NCBI GenBank assembly: GCA_024449915.1 | Contig: JAMZAV010000776.1 | Location: 124,001 to 188,000 of the forward strand | Reading direction: 5' to 3' | Length of the DNA: 64,000 nt | DNA from: Sweltsa coloradensis | Lineage: Eukaryota > Arthropoda > Insecta > Plecoptera > Chloroperlidae | In this document: positions 23,694 to 33,028 of the stretch, piece after piece | Numbering within the stretch: position 1 is the first letter of the stretch | Layout: each line of letters starts with the position of its first letter | Notes under the pieces: generated by a model | Seen by the model: only the letters and a program-made list of their open reading frames with translations | Database searches by the model: none | What the model was told of the DNA's origin: nothing | Translations under genes and position numbers: made by a program

Positions 23694-24347
23694 TGAGCGA
23701 GCGTAGCGAGCGTCTCCACTTGACTCTTATGGCTCGAATGTCTGTTTTTTTTTCTGTTACTGCTTCGGTACAGGTCGCACCGTTTCTCCGATCGACCTGA
23801 AATTTTGCACAAATATACATACCACCTATGGGGGTTGCTGTATAGTTTTTGAACAAAATCCGATCGTTGGTTATAAAAAATAAAATAAAAAAGTTTCGAT
23901 CATTATGAAATTTTGCAGGGTCAATAAATACAACATTCTCTCCTATTTTACAAATTTTCAGCTAAATCGGTCAAGATCTTAAGTAATGTAGATAGAAATT
24001 ACATTTTAACAAAAGTAACGTTACCATGGCAACGAAAAGTCGCACGAGAATTCTGGTCACTATGCACTGCCACCTAGAAGTAATCAAAATACTATGGAGG
24101 AAGCAGTGTATTATTTGTTATTACCAAAGAGTTAAAATAGTTTTCCCAAAGAAATGATGTCAAGGTCCTCTAGATGGCGGTGGATTTTATCCATTCTCTC
24201 CTATTTTACAAATTTTCAGCTAAACCGGTCAAGACCTTAAAGACTTATTGGTACCGGTATGTAACATTAAGGGAATGTCGTACTCGGGTCGTGTTGCACG
24301 TACCGGTGCTCGCTCAACAACGCGGCGGGACTTTAGCGTTTTCCTAG
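23694..24347 (+). mobile_element. Helitron-like element, A/E/C mosaic
   Basis: It begins as family A, switches at about 23,980 to family E sequence (AAAAGTAACGTTACCATGGC), returns to A at about 24,197, and ends with CAACGCGGCGGGACTTTAGC, the hairpin loop used by family C. Complete termini. Confidence 0.8.
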
Positions 24348-24531
24348 TTATTGAATACAAGGTTTTGAAGTATAAGCCCTCTTTGACTTTGAGTACATAG
24401 TTATTGAAAGATAGCAATTGTCGTAAAAGTTTGCCCCGACTGGTGACGACGACGAGGAATGCCAGAGAACGCTACTTTTCACGCTTACAGTATTAGTGTA
24501 ATTGAGCGAGCGAAGCGAGCGTCTCCACTTG

Positions 24532-25165
24532 TAGTGGTAGCGGTACACGACATGAAAAACGAGAATACTGCACTTTTTGAACACGGTTTGCCGCTTCGCA
24601 CAGTTGTAGGTGGGACCAAAAGTAATATTTAAGGATGTGGAGGCACTCGAAATTTCCCTTAGAATTCAAAATGGCGGCCATTTTTCAAAACGATGTTTTA
24701 GATGCAAAAATTCTTTTGTTCTGTCTAATAAACTATGTTTGGTATCGTTTTCGTATATTTCCGAATCGAATAACACGAAAATAATGTCAAAATAAACATC
24801 CGGGTGAAATTCTAAAAGTTTCACTTGTATTTGTAGTGTTTTCAAGCAAATCTTCTTAGATTGGGTCCGACGTAGAAACCCCCCTTACCCTACCCCTGTA
24901 AATGATTCAAGCATTAAATTATTATGATTATAATGTTTCATTTAAAATCGAAAGTCATTTTTTTTTACTAATTAGGCAGTCATTGCTGTGGTAACCAGAG
25001 GTGTTCAACAGGTGGTTAATGATTATTGTGCTGATTATTATGCTGCGCTTTTTAAACACAGTTTGGCACTTGGCTCAGTTGTAGCTGGTACCCAATAGAT
25101 TTTTTTAAGATGTGGAGGCAATGAAAATTCCCTTGGAATCCAAGATGGCGGCGATTTTTGAAATG
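24532..25165 (+). repeat. Left long inverted repeat
   Basis: Pairs with 27,566-28,181. It contains an internal diverged duplication: GCACTTTTTGAACACGGTTT, ... GGATGTGGAGGCACTCGAAA, ... CAAAATGGCGGCCATTTTTC near 24,570-24,690 is echoed by GCGCTTTTTAAACACAGTTT, ... AGATGTGGAGGCAATGAAAA, ... CAAGATGGCGGCGATTTTTG near 25,048-25,160. Confidence 0.85.
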
Positions 25166-25339
25166 TTGACCTTAGGAACAAATGTATTGCAGCTTTTCAA
25201 AATCATCTGTGTTTGGAGTCATTTTCGTATGTAAGTGACTCTCAGAATACAAATATCACTTCAATATGAAAGTTAAATGACAAATATTAAGAAACTTGGA
25301 TATTTTTTGAAATTAAACTTAATACTGGAGTTAACTTGG

Positions 25340-25915
25340 CCTGTGTTTACTTTGTGACGTTGTTAAGAGGAGTCGCTGAGGCTGGCTCGGAGACGAGTTT
25401 CAGAACTCAGTTTTCTGTTTTTTTCTTTATTCGGGTGAACGTTTAATAACATCAGTACACGAACTTTAATAAAGAATCAATCTATGAGATACAGTACGCG
25501 TATTCCTAAATTAATTCATTGATTTTGAATAAAAAATCCTGGAATCTCCCAAATTTACTCTATTTTGGTGAACTCCTGGAATTTATTCCAAGTGTGCAGA
25601 TTATTTTAACGCCTATTTGAATACTGGATATCAACGTCTGAATCAATGTGAACGCGCAGGTTAATTTGGTTTTATCGTAAGATAAACAGTTTGCTGGGAA
25701 TTTTTAGAATTGAAATCCATGTTTGGATTTCCCATTTTTTTTGCGTTTTGGCCTTATGTCTCGCAATAGACCTTTTTGGCTAACTCTTTGCAACCAAGTG
25801 TGGATTTCAATATAAAAGTACTTCATTTACATGCATGAAAAATTTGGCAATTTATTACTAATTGTTTAGCAGAAATCATCAATACCTGAGTGCGCGCATT
25901 TGAGTTGGGCCATGC
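25340..25915 (+). repeat. Block shared with 47,760-48,352
   Basis: Non-coding ~570-base segment (GTCGCTGAGGCTGGCTCGGA ... CCTGAGTGCGCGCATTTGAG) directly upstream of the transposase relic. Its second copy lies in the 4.2-kb element at 47,231-51,433, which suggests related elements. Confidence 0.8.
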
Positions 25916-25951
25916 AAGCTCAGCAAATTTTAATCCAATGGCCACTTAAAA

Positions 25952-27301
25952 ATGGTAACTATAACCTGTTCAAAGAATCTTAAACGCATAGTTCCTTGGT
26001 TTCTTGTTTTTGACCACACACATTACTCAAAAACAGCTCACAGCGTTCATCGTGAGTTCTGTTGTGGAAACTATATAATCCGCAATTCTCCCCGACCATT
26101 CTCTGCCCTTGCCGTAGATCAAGCACACGAACAAAATAATGCTCTTAATAAGGGTGACGGAGGTGCAGTGGGCCTAACAGAAGATCCAGGGCCTCTTTGG
26201 AGGCGGTCAGTTGCAGGTCCTGAAGTCTGCAGGTTACTCAGAGAATTCATTCCCGCACAAGATGAAACTCTAAGTGTTCTCCGACACCATGAGCAATACT
26301 CAGCATACCAGACTATGATAAGGGAAGACACTTGCGCTCTCAAAGACATTTTTCTAGAATTTGGTAATCCGTTCTTGGAAATTAGCCGTTCTTGGAAATT
26401 AGGTGAGCCGGGAAGATGTTGACACATTAAACTCTCTTGAAGATGATGGCATCAACCTGTATAAGGTTGTAAAGGAGATACTAGTTGATAACTAAATAAC
26501 TTTTTTTCAACACTCAAAGAGAGTGAACAAAAAGATCTTCACGGCTAAACTTAAAAACGTCTGCAGGCAACAAGAATAAGAAGTGTGATGAGCAGCTTTT
26601 CTCTAAAATATTCATTTCAAGGCAGCACAGGGAAATGGATTTAGATGACATTTTTTCGCACGAAAATCAGGCTTGTCCACATTCGATTTCAGCAAATGGA
26701 ACAAAAGCGAACTGACCATTAGCACTCAGAGGTTTTCACGCATTCACTGGTTGTGATACAGTGTCTGCTTTTAATTCCAAATGCAAGTGCTCTGCCCGGA
26801 CGAAGTGGAAAGCTTATGACGAAGTTACCAGAGCGTTAACTGCCATCTCTCACTTCAATTTGACGTCATACAACACCTTGAACATTTTGTCGCTATTCTC
26901 TATGGGGCATGGAGTGAAATGAGTAGTGCAAACAAAGCATGAAAATTTCTGCTGCTGCAAAGAGTAAGCCATTGCGTAAACTTCCTCCTAAAGTTGACAC
27001 CCTCACCGTCCACGGTCTTCGTGCCACATACAAGGGAAGACACATATGGGGTCAGGCAGACTATCATTACTGCTCTACCATCTCCAGCTGATTGGGTTTG
27101 GGCGCATGCAGCAAGAAAGAATGTAGACTCCCCAGTGGACTACACTACCAGCAGAGTGGCAGAGAACTACTGAAATGCAGTTGTAAACAAGGCTGCACAG
27201 CTAGGTGCGTATGTGCTTCCTCAAGTGTCCAGTGCATCTCGCTGATGTGCACAAACTGCAGAAGCGAATATCAGAATTCCACCCAAGAGACTAATGTGTG
27301 A
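25952..27301 (+). pseudogene. Decayed transposase-like gene (GCDTVSAF / Cys-rich family)
   Basis: The first frame (25,952-26,422) carries the conserved SALAVDQAHEQNNALNKGDG, GAVGLTEDPGPL and SVAGPEVCRLL block. After 26,420 the frame breaks; in other frames LNSLEDDGINLYKVV and, near 26,726-26,820, LRGFHAFTGCDTVSAFNSK are recognisable. A third frame (27,092-27,301) gives the Cys-rich end ELLKCSCKQGCTARCVCASS. The widespread invertebrate family has an acidic EADT/EDTDV nuclease-like core between these blocks; I do not find it here, so that part is deleted or unreadable. At least two frame breaks and in-frame stops make this a relic. Confidence 0.75.
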
Positions 27302-27565
27302 AGTTAGTGTAGAACGGGTCGTAGAAAAGTAATAAATTGCTATAAACAGAAAATCTTAAATACCTATTTTTTATAGGGTACTAAAAATTACATCTATCAA
27401 TTAGTTGATTTGTGATAATAGCCGTAGCGAATTTGTAAATTGTACGTATCATTAATATTTTGAGCTCAAATTTGTGTTCTCTGGCTTAAATTCATATGGA
27501 CTTGACACCAAACATGATATTATAAGTAGTTTTGAGCATAATTTTGTGTCCAAAGGTCATTTCCA

Positions 27566-28181
27566 AAAATCGCCGCCATCTTGGATTCCAAGAGAATTTT
27601 CATTGCCTCCACATCTTAAATAAATCTATTGGGTACCAGCTACAACTGAGCCAAGTGTCAAACTGTGTTTAAAAAGCGCAGCATAATAATCAGCACAATA
27701 ATCATTAACCACCTGTTGAACACCTCTGGTTACCACAGCAATGACTGCCTAATTAGTAAAAAAAATGACTTTTGATTTTAAATTAAACATTATAATCATA
27801 ATAATTTAATTCTTGAATCATTTAAAGGGGTAGGGTAATGGGGGTTTCTACGTCGGACCCAATCTAAGAAGATTTGCTTGAAAACACTACAAATACAAGT
27901 GAAACTTATAGAATTTCACCCGGATGTTTATTTTGACATTATTTTCGTGTTATTCGATTCGGAAATATACGAAAACGATACCAAACATAGTTTATTAGAC
28001 AGAACAAAAGAATTTTTGCATCTAAAACATCGTTTTGAAAAATGGCCGCCATTTTGAATTCTAAGGGAAATTTCGAGTGCCTCCACATCCTTAAATATTA
28101 CTTTTGGTCCCACCTAAAACTGTGCAAAAGGGCAAACCGTGTTCAAAAAGTGCAGTATTATTTTGCGTACCGCTACCACTA
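27566..28181 (-). repeat. Right long inverted repeat
   Basis: Mirror of 24,532-25,165. Its outermost 15 bases GTACCGCTACCACTA are the exact complement of the left end. The ~60-residue open frame encoded in the left arm recurs unchanged on the minus strand here, a by-product of arm similarity and not a gene. Confidence 0.85.
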
Positions 28182-28205
28182 TTGACTCTTATGGCTCGAA
28201 TGTCT

Positions 28206-28246
<41 letters not shown>

Positions 28247-28790
28247 CTGTTACTGCTTCGATACAGGTCGCACCGTTTCTCTGATCGACCTGAAATTTTG
28301 CACACATGTACATACCACCTAGGCGGGTTGCTGTATAGTTTTTGAACAAAATCCGATCGTTGGTTATAAAAAATAAAAAATAAAATAAAAAAATAAAAAA
28401 ATAAAAATGTTCCGATCGTTATGAAATTTTGCAGGGTCAATAAGTACAACATTCTCTCCTATTTTCCAAATTTTCAGCTAAATCGGTCAATAACTTAAAG
28501 ACTTATTGGTAATCATAATTCGAAAAATGATGTTAAAAAATGAAGGAGGCAGTGAAGATACAAAGACACACTTTAGAAGGCATGACGTGAATTAGTACAA
28601 TGCAAAGATGTTGGAATTGTATATAGTGTACAATGTCAATATCCAGTTAGGCCTACACTGTGTGGTGGGACTTATGGGAATGTCGTACTCGGGTCATGTT
28701 GCACGTACCGGTGCTCGCTCAACAACGCGTCCAACTGAGCGTTTTCCTAGTTTAATTTTGTGCGTTAAAGAGTGGCCGGATGCAATATCA

Positions 28791-28991
28791 CTAGGAAAAC
28801 GCTAAAGTCCCGTCGCGTTGTTGAGCGAGCACAGGTACGTGCAACAACGACCCAAGTGCGACATTCCCATAATGTTATATACCAATAAGTCTTTAAGGTC
28901 TTGACCGATTTAGCTTAAAATTTGTCAAATAGGAGAGAATGTTGTACTTATTGACCCTGCAAAATTTCATAACGATAGGAACATTTTTATT

Positions 28992-29024
<33 letters not shown>

Positions 29025-29214
29025 ATAACCAACGATCGGATTTTGTTCAAAAACTATACAGCAACCCGCCTAGGTGGTATGTACATGTGTGAAAAATTTC
29101 AGGTCGATCAGAGAAACGGTGCGACCTGTATCGAAGCAGTAACAGAAAAAAAAACAAAAAAAACAGACATTCCAGCCATAAGAGTCAAATGGAGACGCTC
29201 GCTACGCTCGCTCA
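28791..29214 (-). mobile_element. Helitron-like element, short family A copy
   Basis: Left end CTAGGAAAACGCTAAAGTCC, right end GCTACGCTCGCTCA. It lacks the segment between AAAATGTTCCGATCG and the 3' region that longer copies have. Confidence 0.85.
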
Positions 29215-29371
29215 ATTAAAAGTATATCCTTTGATTTTTAAGTGTTAAAATTATTTTAGTAAAAATATATATAAATCACATTCGCCATTAATAAAGATTG
29301 TAAGCAATTAAAATTAATTTACATGTAAATATATTTTCTAAAAAATGTAGACAAATATACACTTATGTAAT

Positions 29372-30324
29372 TGAGCGAGCGAAGCGAGCGTCTCCACTTG
29401 ACTCTTATGGCTCCAATGTCTGTTGTTTTTTTTTTTTTTTTTTTTTTTTTATCTGTTACTGCTTCGATACAGGTCGCACCGTTTCTCTGATCGACCTGAA
29501 ATTTTGCACACATGTACATACCACCTAGGCGGGTTGCTGTATAGTTTTGTGGCAAAATCGTTCAAAAAGTTAAAAAGTTACATTAAAGTTAATCGAAAGT
29601 TTTTTTTTTCAAACTAAACGGCGACAAAATCTGAGGTGGCCAAATCATTTAGAATGTCCGTCCGATCACGAATATGTTATTTTTATTTTGATCCGATAAG
29701 TAGTGTAGATGGAAATTACATTATAACAAAGTCCCGTTACCATGGCAACGGAAAGTCGCACAGCTTTTTTGGCTCATGATAGCGGTCAAACGGAGGCTCG
29801 GATCGAGTTGAAATTTTGACCATCCGCAAGTTTCGTTCCCGATTGAATGCCATTAGTTTTGTGGCAAAATCGTTCAAAAAGTTATAAAGTTACATTAAAG
29901 TTAATCTAAAGTTTTTTTTAAAAACTAAACGGTGACAAAATCTGAGGTAGCCAAATCATTTAGAATGTCCGTCCGGTCACGAATATGTTAATTTTATTTT
30001 GATCCGATAAGTAGTGTAGATAGAAATTACATTTTAACAAAAGTAACGTTACCATGGCAACGAAAAGTCGCACAAGAATTCTGGTCACTATGTACTGCCA
30101 CCTAGAAGAAATCAAGAGTAAAATAGTTTTCCCAAGAAATGATGTCAAGGTCCTCTAGATGGCGGTGGATTTTATCCATTCTCTCATATTTTACAAATTT
30201 TCAGCTAAATCGATCAAGACCTTAAAGACTTATTGGTATGTAACATTATGGGAATGTCGTACTCGGGTCGTGTTGCACGTACCGGTGCTCGCTCAACAAC
30301 GCGTCCAACTGAGCGTTTTCCTAG
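29372..30324 (+). mobile_element. Helitron-like element, A/E chimera
   Basis: Family A 5' third (T|TGAGCGAGCGAAGCG, CAGGTCGCACCG) joined at GTATAGTTTTGTGGC to two successive family E modules, with a family A 3' end (GCGTCCAACTGAGCGTTTTC, CTAG|T). It mirrors the copy at 984-1923, so the chimera itself has been mobilised. Confidence 0.85.
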
Positions 30325-30527
30325 TATAGACCTTGATCGTCTATGAAAGAAATTACATACATAATATTTTCATGGGGATGAACGGTAAAGAATGATGCCT
30401 GTAATAGTTGGACCATAAAAACCTGGATTTGACAAATTCAACATACTATATTATCAGTTATCACCCATTACTCGAGTGCTGAATAAACTTATTTTAAACT
30501 GTAATATGCTCATCATATTATTTCCAG

Positions 30528-30630
30528 GATGGTCTGATGTTCCTGTGCTGGCTATGGAAACAAACGGAGCTCACTGCTTTAATCTTTCAGTAAAAGCCAA
30601 CAAAGTAGTCCCACTTGAGAAAATTACCAG
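30528..30630 (+). CDS. SDS: L-serine/L-threonine dehydratase, exon 5
   Basis: Between TATTTCCAG and ACCAG|GTGAGG. Encodes DVPVLAMETNGAHCFNLSVK, then PLEKITS. METxGAHxF is a conserved family block and HCFN matches the SDS-like branch. Its donor is duplicated twice downstream by the 67-base tandem repeat. Confidence 0.92.
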
Positions 30631-30820
30631 GTGAGGCACAACTTCTAATTTCAGTAAAAACTAATTTATACTTAGTAGACAATTAAAAAATTACCAGGTG
30701 AGGCACAACTTCTAATTTCAGTAAAAACTAATTTATACTTAGTAGACAATTAAAAAATTACCAGGTGAGGCACAACTTCTAATTTCAGTAAAAACTAATT
30801 TATACTTAGTAGACAATTAA
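30622..30820 (+). repeat. 67-base tandem repeat, ~3 copies, spanning a splice donor
   Basis: TTACCAGGTGAGGCACAAC occurs at 30,624, 30,691 and 30,758, an exact 67-base period. Units are essentially identical. The first unit includes the last nine bases of dehydratase exon 5 and its donor. Confidence 0.95.
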
Positions 30821-31165
30821 TAAGTCTTTTGATACAACAATATATTTTATTCCCCAAATTTGTATCAAATAGCATTTTATCCATCTGCAATTTGATTTGT
30901 TTGGGTTATTGTCACGGGTGAATAGATCAGTAAAATTAGGTGTGACATGCAAGGTGATTTAATTCTATCCTATCATAATAATATCAAGCTAGCTATCCTA
31001 TATCTCACCCCAAAAATATGTCCGAAAAACTTGCAAGAATGTATCCCGAAACACAAAACAAAACGTAATTTATTAAAACGTTGCTACAAAACAATATTCT
31101 ATGAACCATTTCTTTAATAACCTAATTATTATAAGTCAATAAAACCACAGTTAAATGTGTTAAAT

Positions 31166-31300
31166 TTTATAAGTCAATATCAATCGACATTGACACATTA
31201 ATATTTAAAAAAATCACGCAATAAATTGTGTAATATTATGTAATTTCTTTATATTAATGTCAATTGTCAAAAGACATTGATTTATTGACTTTATTTTATA
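31166..31300. repeat. Imperfect foldback
   Basis: AAGTCAATATCAATCGACAT and GACATTGATTTATTGACTTT are imperfect inverted copies around ATTAATAT; the loop is AT-rich. Possibly a degraded small inverted-repeat element. Confidence 0.4.
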
Positions 31301-31614
31301 ACAGCTGGTTGTCCAAAATAATCCAAAAATTTACAGTAAACTTCTGTACCAGAAACATAGCAAACTTTTCACCTCCATAATGTTGACTAAAATAAATGGG
31401 CTTTACCTTTACTCAGTCTGTAATGTTTTCCTGGCTAAATGGAAATCAGTCCAAAAATTAGAAATCAATCCCTGCCGGTGTAAAGCACTCGATCGGCAAT
31501 TGAGCCGAGTCGGCCGAGATGGATTTTTTAATCTATGGGTTGATTTCTATATAATCATTACAACTACGGAAGTGTTTCCCGATTGAAATGAAAATTAGAA
31601 ATATCTTGGCTGTT

Positions 31615-31712
31615 CATTTCATTTATTTAACATCTATCCTATTCAGTTATAAAAACTGATTTACAAAGGATGACAACTAAATAAAACTTATACTACAACT
31701 ACAATGTATAGT
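31615..31712 (-). repeat. LINE 3' end with short tail
   Basis: AACATCTATCCTATTCAGTT, AAACTGATTTACAAAGGATG: second copy of the family seen at 21,395 and 43,138. Confidence 0.65.
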
Positions 31713-31872
31713 AAGACAACAATTTTGATAACAAATTTAAACTGTATATTAAGAAAATAAAGTGAAATTAATTAAAATGATCCTATATAGAGAAAAAAAG
31801 GTGGGGGGGAAACATGAAAAAAGAAAAACTGTTTAATAGACTATTAATTAACCAATCATCTTTCCTTGCCAG

Positions 31873-31997
31873 CATCGCGCTAACCCTCGCTGCACGCACA
31901 GTGACCCCCCACCTCATGGACATCCTACCACGCTATGATGTCATCTCAGAAGTAGTCTCCGACGCGCAGGCGCTCTCAAGCTGTTTACGTTTTGCAG
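31873..31997 (+). CDS. SDS: L-serine/L-threonine dehydratase, exon 6
   Basis: Between TTCCTTGCCAG and TTGCAG|GTAAGT. Encodes SIALTLAARTVTPHLMDI, then YDVISEVVSDAQALSS, matching the family's cation-binding-region helix and SEVVxDxEA segment. Starts in phase 2 and ends in phase 1. Confidence 0.92.
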
Positions 31998-32810
31998 GTA
32001 AGTCTCGGTTTGGGGATCTACTTCATTTTGTAGTGCTCAATTGTAACTATGGGGGGGGGGGGGGGAGGGGGGAACAATTTTGTGTAAATATTTTGTGAAC
32101 TGATACTATTCAAGTATTATTCACAAATAACAATTTTATAAATTAATGAAACTACTCTAAAAAAAATCAAAACATTTCTGGAGCTGTGTGCCCAAGACCA
32201 TTGTACCAGGATAAATACTTTTTCCGGAACAATTGTTTTATGGGCAGTTATTCGCCCCCCCCCCCCCCCCGCACACACACAAAAACAAGGGCTAGTGATG
32301 TCAATCATTAAGGAGAGAGTCTATCCAATACAACTATTCTGCATTTTTCCTTTCCACCTATTTTTTTTTCAGTGTCCCAGATTCGTCACGAGAATAAAAA
32401 CATGTTTATTTTCGACGACAATATGATTATTTTTATAAACCTGATTAAAGCTTTGAGTACACAGATCTGCTCAGATTGCTAAAGCTATCTTGAGGATGTA
32501 AAGAAACGAAAAATACCGGTGTATAACTAGGCCTATATAAAAATTTAAAAAAGACCCATGCACATCCATGGTGATCAGAACTCAAAATTCTCAAAGTGTC
32601 CTGGTTTTTCGTTTTGTAACTATAATCACCTTAGCCTACACAGACACAGACACAATCAAACTTTGCAAAATATTTTTGAAATATTTTACCAAATAGTATC
32701 CAGACAAAATGTGAACTAATAATTTGAATAGTACTTAAAAATGAAAAGAAGAGAAAATCATTCAATATTGCCTACATGGGTTAAAAAGGGTTGTAAAACG
32801 CATATTCCAG

Positions 32811-33028
32811 ATGACGAGCGACAGTTGGTGGAGCCCAGCTGCGGAGCGTCTTTAGCCGCGGTCTACACGGGCCTGCTGCACCGTCTAGTCAGCGAGGGGA
32901 GAATAGCAGCGCTAAGTAAAGAGCGACCGGTGGTTATGGTTGTGTGTGGCGGTAGTTCCGTGACCATTAGCCAGCTCAAACAGTGGTCAGAGAAATTAAA
33001 TGTACCGTTCCTTCCTCTTCCACAATAA
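32811..33028 (+). CDS. SDS: L-serine/L-threonine dehydratase, terminal exon
   Basis: After acceptor CATATTCCAG. Encodes LVEPSCGASLAAVYTGLL and VVMVVCGGSSVTISQLKQWS, the (L/V)EPxCGAxLAA and CGG(S/N) motifs that end the family. The stop is TAA at 33,026-33,028; an overlapping AATAAA (33,024-33,029) may act as, or be only part of, the polyadenylation signal. Confidence 0.93.

Larger units (their letters stand above)
24532..28181 (+). mobile_element. 3.65-kb DNA transposon with ~620-base inverted repeats (Academ-like)
   Basis: It starts TAGTGGTAGCGGTAC and ends GTACCGCTACCACTA, flanked by TTG on both sides. The arms 24,532-25,165 and 27,566-28,181 are inverted copies of one another with scattered differences. 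Between them lies a decayed gene of the GCDTVSAF / Cys-rich C-terminus family. A 3-base duplication, long terminal repeats and this gene type are consistent with the Academ superfamily, whose transposases carry an XPG-like nuclease domain. I assign the superfamily from memory of its features only. The insertion lies in dehydratase intron 4. Confidence 0.8.
24503..28750 (+). mobile_element. Family A Helitron-like element split by a long-TIR transposon
   Basis: The left part is 24,503-24,531 (TGAGCGAGCGAAGCGAGCGT, CTCCACTTG) and the right part 28,182-28,750 (TTGACTCTTATGGCTCG ... GAGCGTTTTCCTAG|T). Removing 24,532-28,181 plus one TTG restores the CTCCACTTGACTCTTATGG seen in every other family A copy, giving an element of about 600 bases. 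Confidence 0.9.

Noticed and set aside
24610..24795. 61-codon frame conserved at 24,610 and 27,928
   Set aside because: Conservation reflects the inverted-repeat arms; no codon-level sign of selection and no known motif.
28104..28345. Open frames rich in Phe or Lys around poly-T
   Set aside because: By-products of the poly-T stretch in family A elements; similar frames occur in each copy.
30622..30820. CRISPR-like array
   Set aside because: Units are contiguous 67-base tandems without spacers, in a eukaryotic intron.
32045..32270. Poly-G and poly-C tracts as a transposon pair
   Set aside because: The tracts are inverted, but adjacent bases show no further inverted similarity or target duplication.
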